DNA from: Prorocentrum cordatum
Lineage: Eukaryota > Sar > Dinophyceae > Prorocentrales > Prorocentraceae
Direction: 5' to 3'
Length of the DNA: 64,000 nucleotides
NCBI GenBank assembly: GCA_963575745.1
Contig: CAUYUJ010019273.1
Location: 1-64,000 of the forward strand
In this document: positions 61,653-64,000 of the stretch, in pieces
How positions within the stretch are numbered: the stretch's first letter is position 1
Layout of the letters: the number at the start of each line of letters is the position of its first letter
Notes under the pieces: generated by a model
What the model was told of the DNA's origin: nothing
Databases searched by the model: none
The model's input: only the letters and a program-made list of their open reading frames with translations
Position numbers and translations under genes: made by a program

Positions 61653-62440
61653 GACGCGGCCTTCAAGGCTACAACAGAAGTGCTGTTCCTGTTCGCGACG
61701 TGGATTTGGGAGGCCAGACATGCTCTTCATGAGTTGGAATTGGCTTGACAGAGCATGCGGCCCAATATGGCCAAGTCCGAGAGCTGGTCCAATGTCATCG
61801 GGCCCACAGCAGCAGCCTGGATGCCCCGCACACATATGATATGTATATCTAATACACACGCGCACACAATCGTTCGTCGTTGCGGGCAGGAGCCGCTCTA
61901 GACCAGATGATGTTGGCCGACGCGCGCGCGTGCGCCGATCGAAGAGAATGAGCCGCGGGTCCCACAAGGAGCAGCGACTCTGCAGACGCCAAGAGCCTTC
62001 ATGGGCCGAGGCGGGGCAAGGAACTCGCGCGATGGAAAATAGCCAATGCCGGCCAGATTAATACGACAACGGGGCCAGCGAGACAAGAAAAGGGCAAGGG
62101 GGGCCAAGCAATGCGGAGAGGGAAGCGAGGAGCGAAGAAGCCCAGGGAGGGGAGGCCGAGGGAACCAAATGATACTCCACACAAGACAAGGGCAAGGCAA
62201 GACACGAAGAGGTGGAGCCAGCCGAGGAGGAGGCGAGGAAGGAAGAAAGGCGGCGGCACAGCACAAAGGCAGGGGGGAGGGCGGAACGGGACCACCGAGC
62301 GGCCAGAGGAACACCGGGTGGAAAGCGCGACAGCAGAAGGAGGCCGAGCTTCTGGAGGAGGGAACGGCGGGGCGAGGAGGGGACGACGCGATACGACAGG
62401 AAAGTAATGAGGAGGAGGGGGGGGGGAGGCGTGGCGGGAT
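61653..62440. other. Region without a supported gene
   Basis: Contains ATATGATATGTATATC (61834) and a CA-rich word, then a purine-rich stretch (62080-62430). The overlapping ORFs have no recognisable domain. Confidence 0.35.
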
Positions 62441-62444
62441 TACA

Positions 62445-62640
62445 TACCCCGCCTGGCCCGGCGGCCACTGGAAGGGCGGATTGCGTCCCGCCGCGGGGAA
62501 AGGTGAGGGCGGATGTCGTACCCCGCCCTGCCCTGCGGCCACTGGAAAGGAGGATTGCCCCCAGCCGCGGGGGAGGTGACGTCCCCGTTTGCCCAGCATC
62601 CACTGGAAAGGCGGATTGCCCCCCTGACAATTGGGAAGGT
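62445..62640. repeat. ~66-bp tandem repeat, three copies
   Basis: Copies marked by GCCACTGGAAAGGCGGATTG-like words at about 62464, 62530 and 62590, with CCCCGCC-TGCCC before and CCCGCCGCGGGG or CCCAGCCGCGGGGG after. In one frame the unit reads CPAATGKADCPP. Confidence 0.7.
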
Positions 62641-64000
62641 GCGCGAGTGATGCATTGATCGTGCCCTTCCGAAGGGATGACAGCGTCCGTGGAGGATGAA
62701 GCAGCGAGGCCCTCAACTGGCGATTCTGGCGGGATGGCCAGGCCACCACTTGGAGGCTCCAAGGGGAGCGAGCCCGCATGAACTGGTGTTGGGCAACGGC
62801 AGAGTTTGCACTCCGCTCTGCCGGTCGGGTGAGGCACGGCAGAATTTCATACCACGCCCAGCCCGGCGGCGAATTAGAACACGCAGGTGGGAGAAGCAGG
62901 AAGGGAATATCGGGCGAAACGACCGGCAGCAGAAGAACGAGGAGGAAGGCGAGAAAGTGCGCTCGCGTTGCATCTGACATCCAGGCAGCTGCATTGAGTA
63001 TTGAGATACGCCCTGCCAGGCGGTGTCCTGGGCCAGGAGGCTAAGCCTCTGGAGAAGACATCAAGAGCTAGCAGGGGCGGGGGGAGGAGGAGAGGGGAAA
63101 AGGAAGAGAGGGGGCGGGGAGGGCGGGGGAGGAACGGTGGAGAGGGGGAACGGGGGGGAGGAGGGGACGACACGACCGACAGGAGAAGGACGAGGAGGAT
63201 GGGAGGAGTTAACGAGTCACGCACGAATGCACACAGCCGTGCAACTGCTCATCCGGCTGCTCTGCCACATGGAGTAGCGGACCGAGCTCTCCTTACACAG
63301 CGGACGACCATAGACGTCCCCAGACGGAGAGTGCGGACCACGCCCTCGCCCTGATATTCGTGCTGGGCGATGCAGCAGACCGCACGCGTGCCATGCAAGA
63401 GGGAGAAGGACGAGGCCGAGGATAAGGACAAAGGAACACCATTCCTCCAGTTCCCTGGAAATTCAGAATGTCATAACAGAGAGGATGAAAGAGAACCCAC
63501 ATCATCAACCAGTCACGCAAGCTGCGCAGTCTTCTTCAGAGGTCGGGGAGGCCCACTCCCCGTGAACCCGTCAAGTCTCACCACGAGTAGAAGTGGCAAC
63601 ATCACTTGCGAAAAGGATTCGGAGGTGGGAGGCGGGCTGGAGGGAGGGAGGGAGGGCGGGAGGGAGGGAGGGAGAGAGGGAGGGAGACAGGGAGGGAGGA
63701 GGAGGAGGAGGAGGAGGAGAAGAAGGACGACAAGACCGAAGGGACAGGAGGGCTCTCAGACGTGGGGCATGTGCGCCGAGGAGACCGTCAGAGAGGGCGC
63801 CGCCCACTTCCTCCACGCCTGCGCCTCCACGCCTCCTCCGCCTCCGCCTCCCACGTCCTCTGGCGCATCCGTCCTACATTCCCGTCCTCCGGGCAGGGCG
63901 TCGGGCAGGCCGTCGGGGAAGGCTTCGCCCGTCTCCTCCACGACTCCCTGCGCATCTCCGCCTCCACCGCCTCCGCCTCCCGCGACCCCTACACCCCTTC
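62641..64000. other. Region without a supported gene
   Basis: Purine-rich runs at 63075-63200 and a GGGA/GGA tract at 63635-63725; the last 180 bp are CTCCGCC-rich. No ORF with recognisable content. Confidence 0.4.

Overview
The window looks like dinoflagellate nuclear DNA. The strongest evidence is repeated full or decayed copies of the dinoflagellate spliced leader (core CCGTAGCCATTTTGGCTC) directly upstream of open reading frames. Other support comes from intron-poor same-strand genes, GC-rich coding sequence, very abundant trinucleotide tracts (GGA/TCC, GTC) and many classes of tandem repeat and mobile element. I cannot name the genus. Several genes are interrupted by frameshifts or long poly-T tracts, so some breaks may be assembly errors rather than biology.

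Layout. 1-12.5 kb: a same-strand series of unrecognised genes (2-694, 943-1809, a YG-repeat gene at 3504-5090, 8586-10048) and a CACTA/TNP2-like transposase remnant (10270-12516). Three of these have a decayed spliced leader just upstream. A striking nested-palindrome MITE-like element lies at 5183-5468. 12.7-18.8 kb: two blocks of a 131-bp satellite flank a 75-bp tandem array and a cytochrome b5-desaturase fusion gene (15122-16598, frameshifted). 18.8-24.5 kb: a nearly complete LINE (ORF1; endonuclease, reverse transcriptase, zinc finger and RNase H in ORF2) that starts exactly at a spliced leader and sits inside a GGA tract. 25-31.5 kb: repeat-only DNA, including degenerate CTTGGG arrays, a strong tandem foldback and an 83-bp tandem array. 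32.2-35.4 kb: a recent tandem duplication of a 1.6-kb unit.

36.6-44.9 kb: the highlight. It is an 8.3-kb tyrosine-recombinase element whose ends form the split direct repeat arrangement A1-ORFs-B1-A2-B2 known from Ngaro/PAT-type retrotransposons. Its second ORF carries an RNase H-like domain, a J-domain-like segment with an HPD motif, and a C-terminal tyrosine recombinase. A duplicated copy of the target region (47458-50101) lacks the element and gives an exact empty site with no target-site duplication, as expected for tyrosine-recombinase integration.

44.9-52 kb: the rest of the segmental duplication, made of arrays of a recurring motif close to TTTCGCYTGRGACATCCTC followed by a spliced-leader-bearing retrogene. 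The full retrogene copy (49701-51432) is bounded by a perfect 14-bp target-site duplication and interrupts a 20-bp satellite. 52-64 kb: a 218-bp TIR element, simple repeats and two decayed LINE/RT relics (about 54.7-57.2 kb and 58.9-61.7 kb), then G-rich sequence with no gene that I can support.

The order of events can be read from the sequence: 20-bp satellite, then retrogene insertion, then segmental duplication, then tyrosine-recombinase element insertion into one copy. The window is mainly a record of retroposition into simple-repeat DNA; I see few clearly intact host genes.
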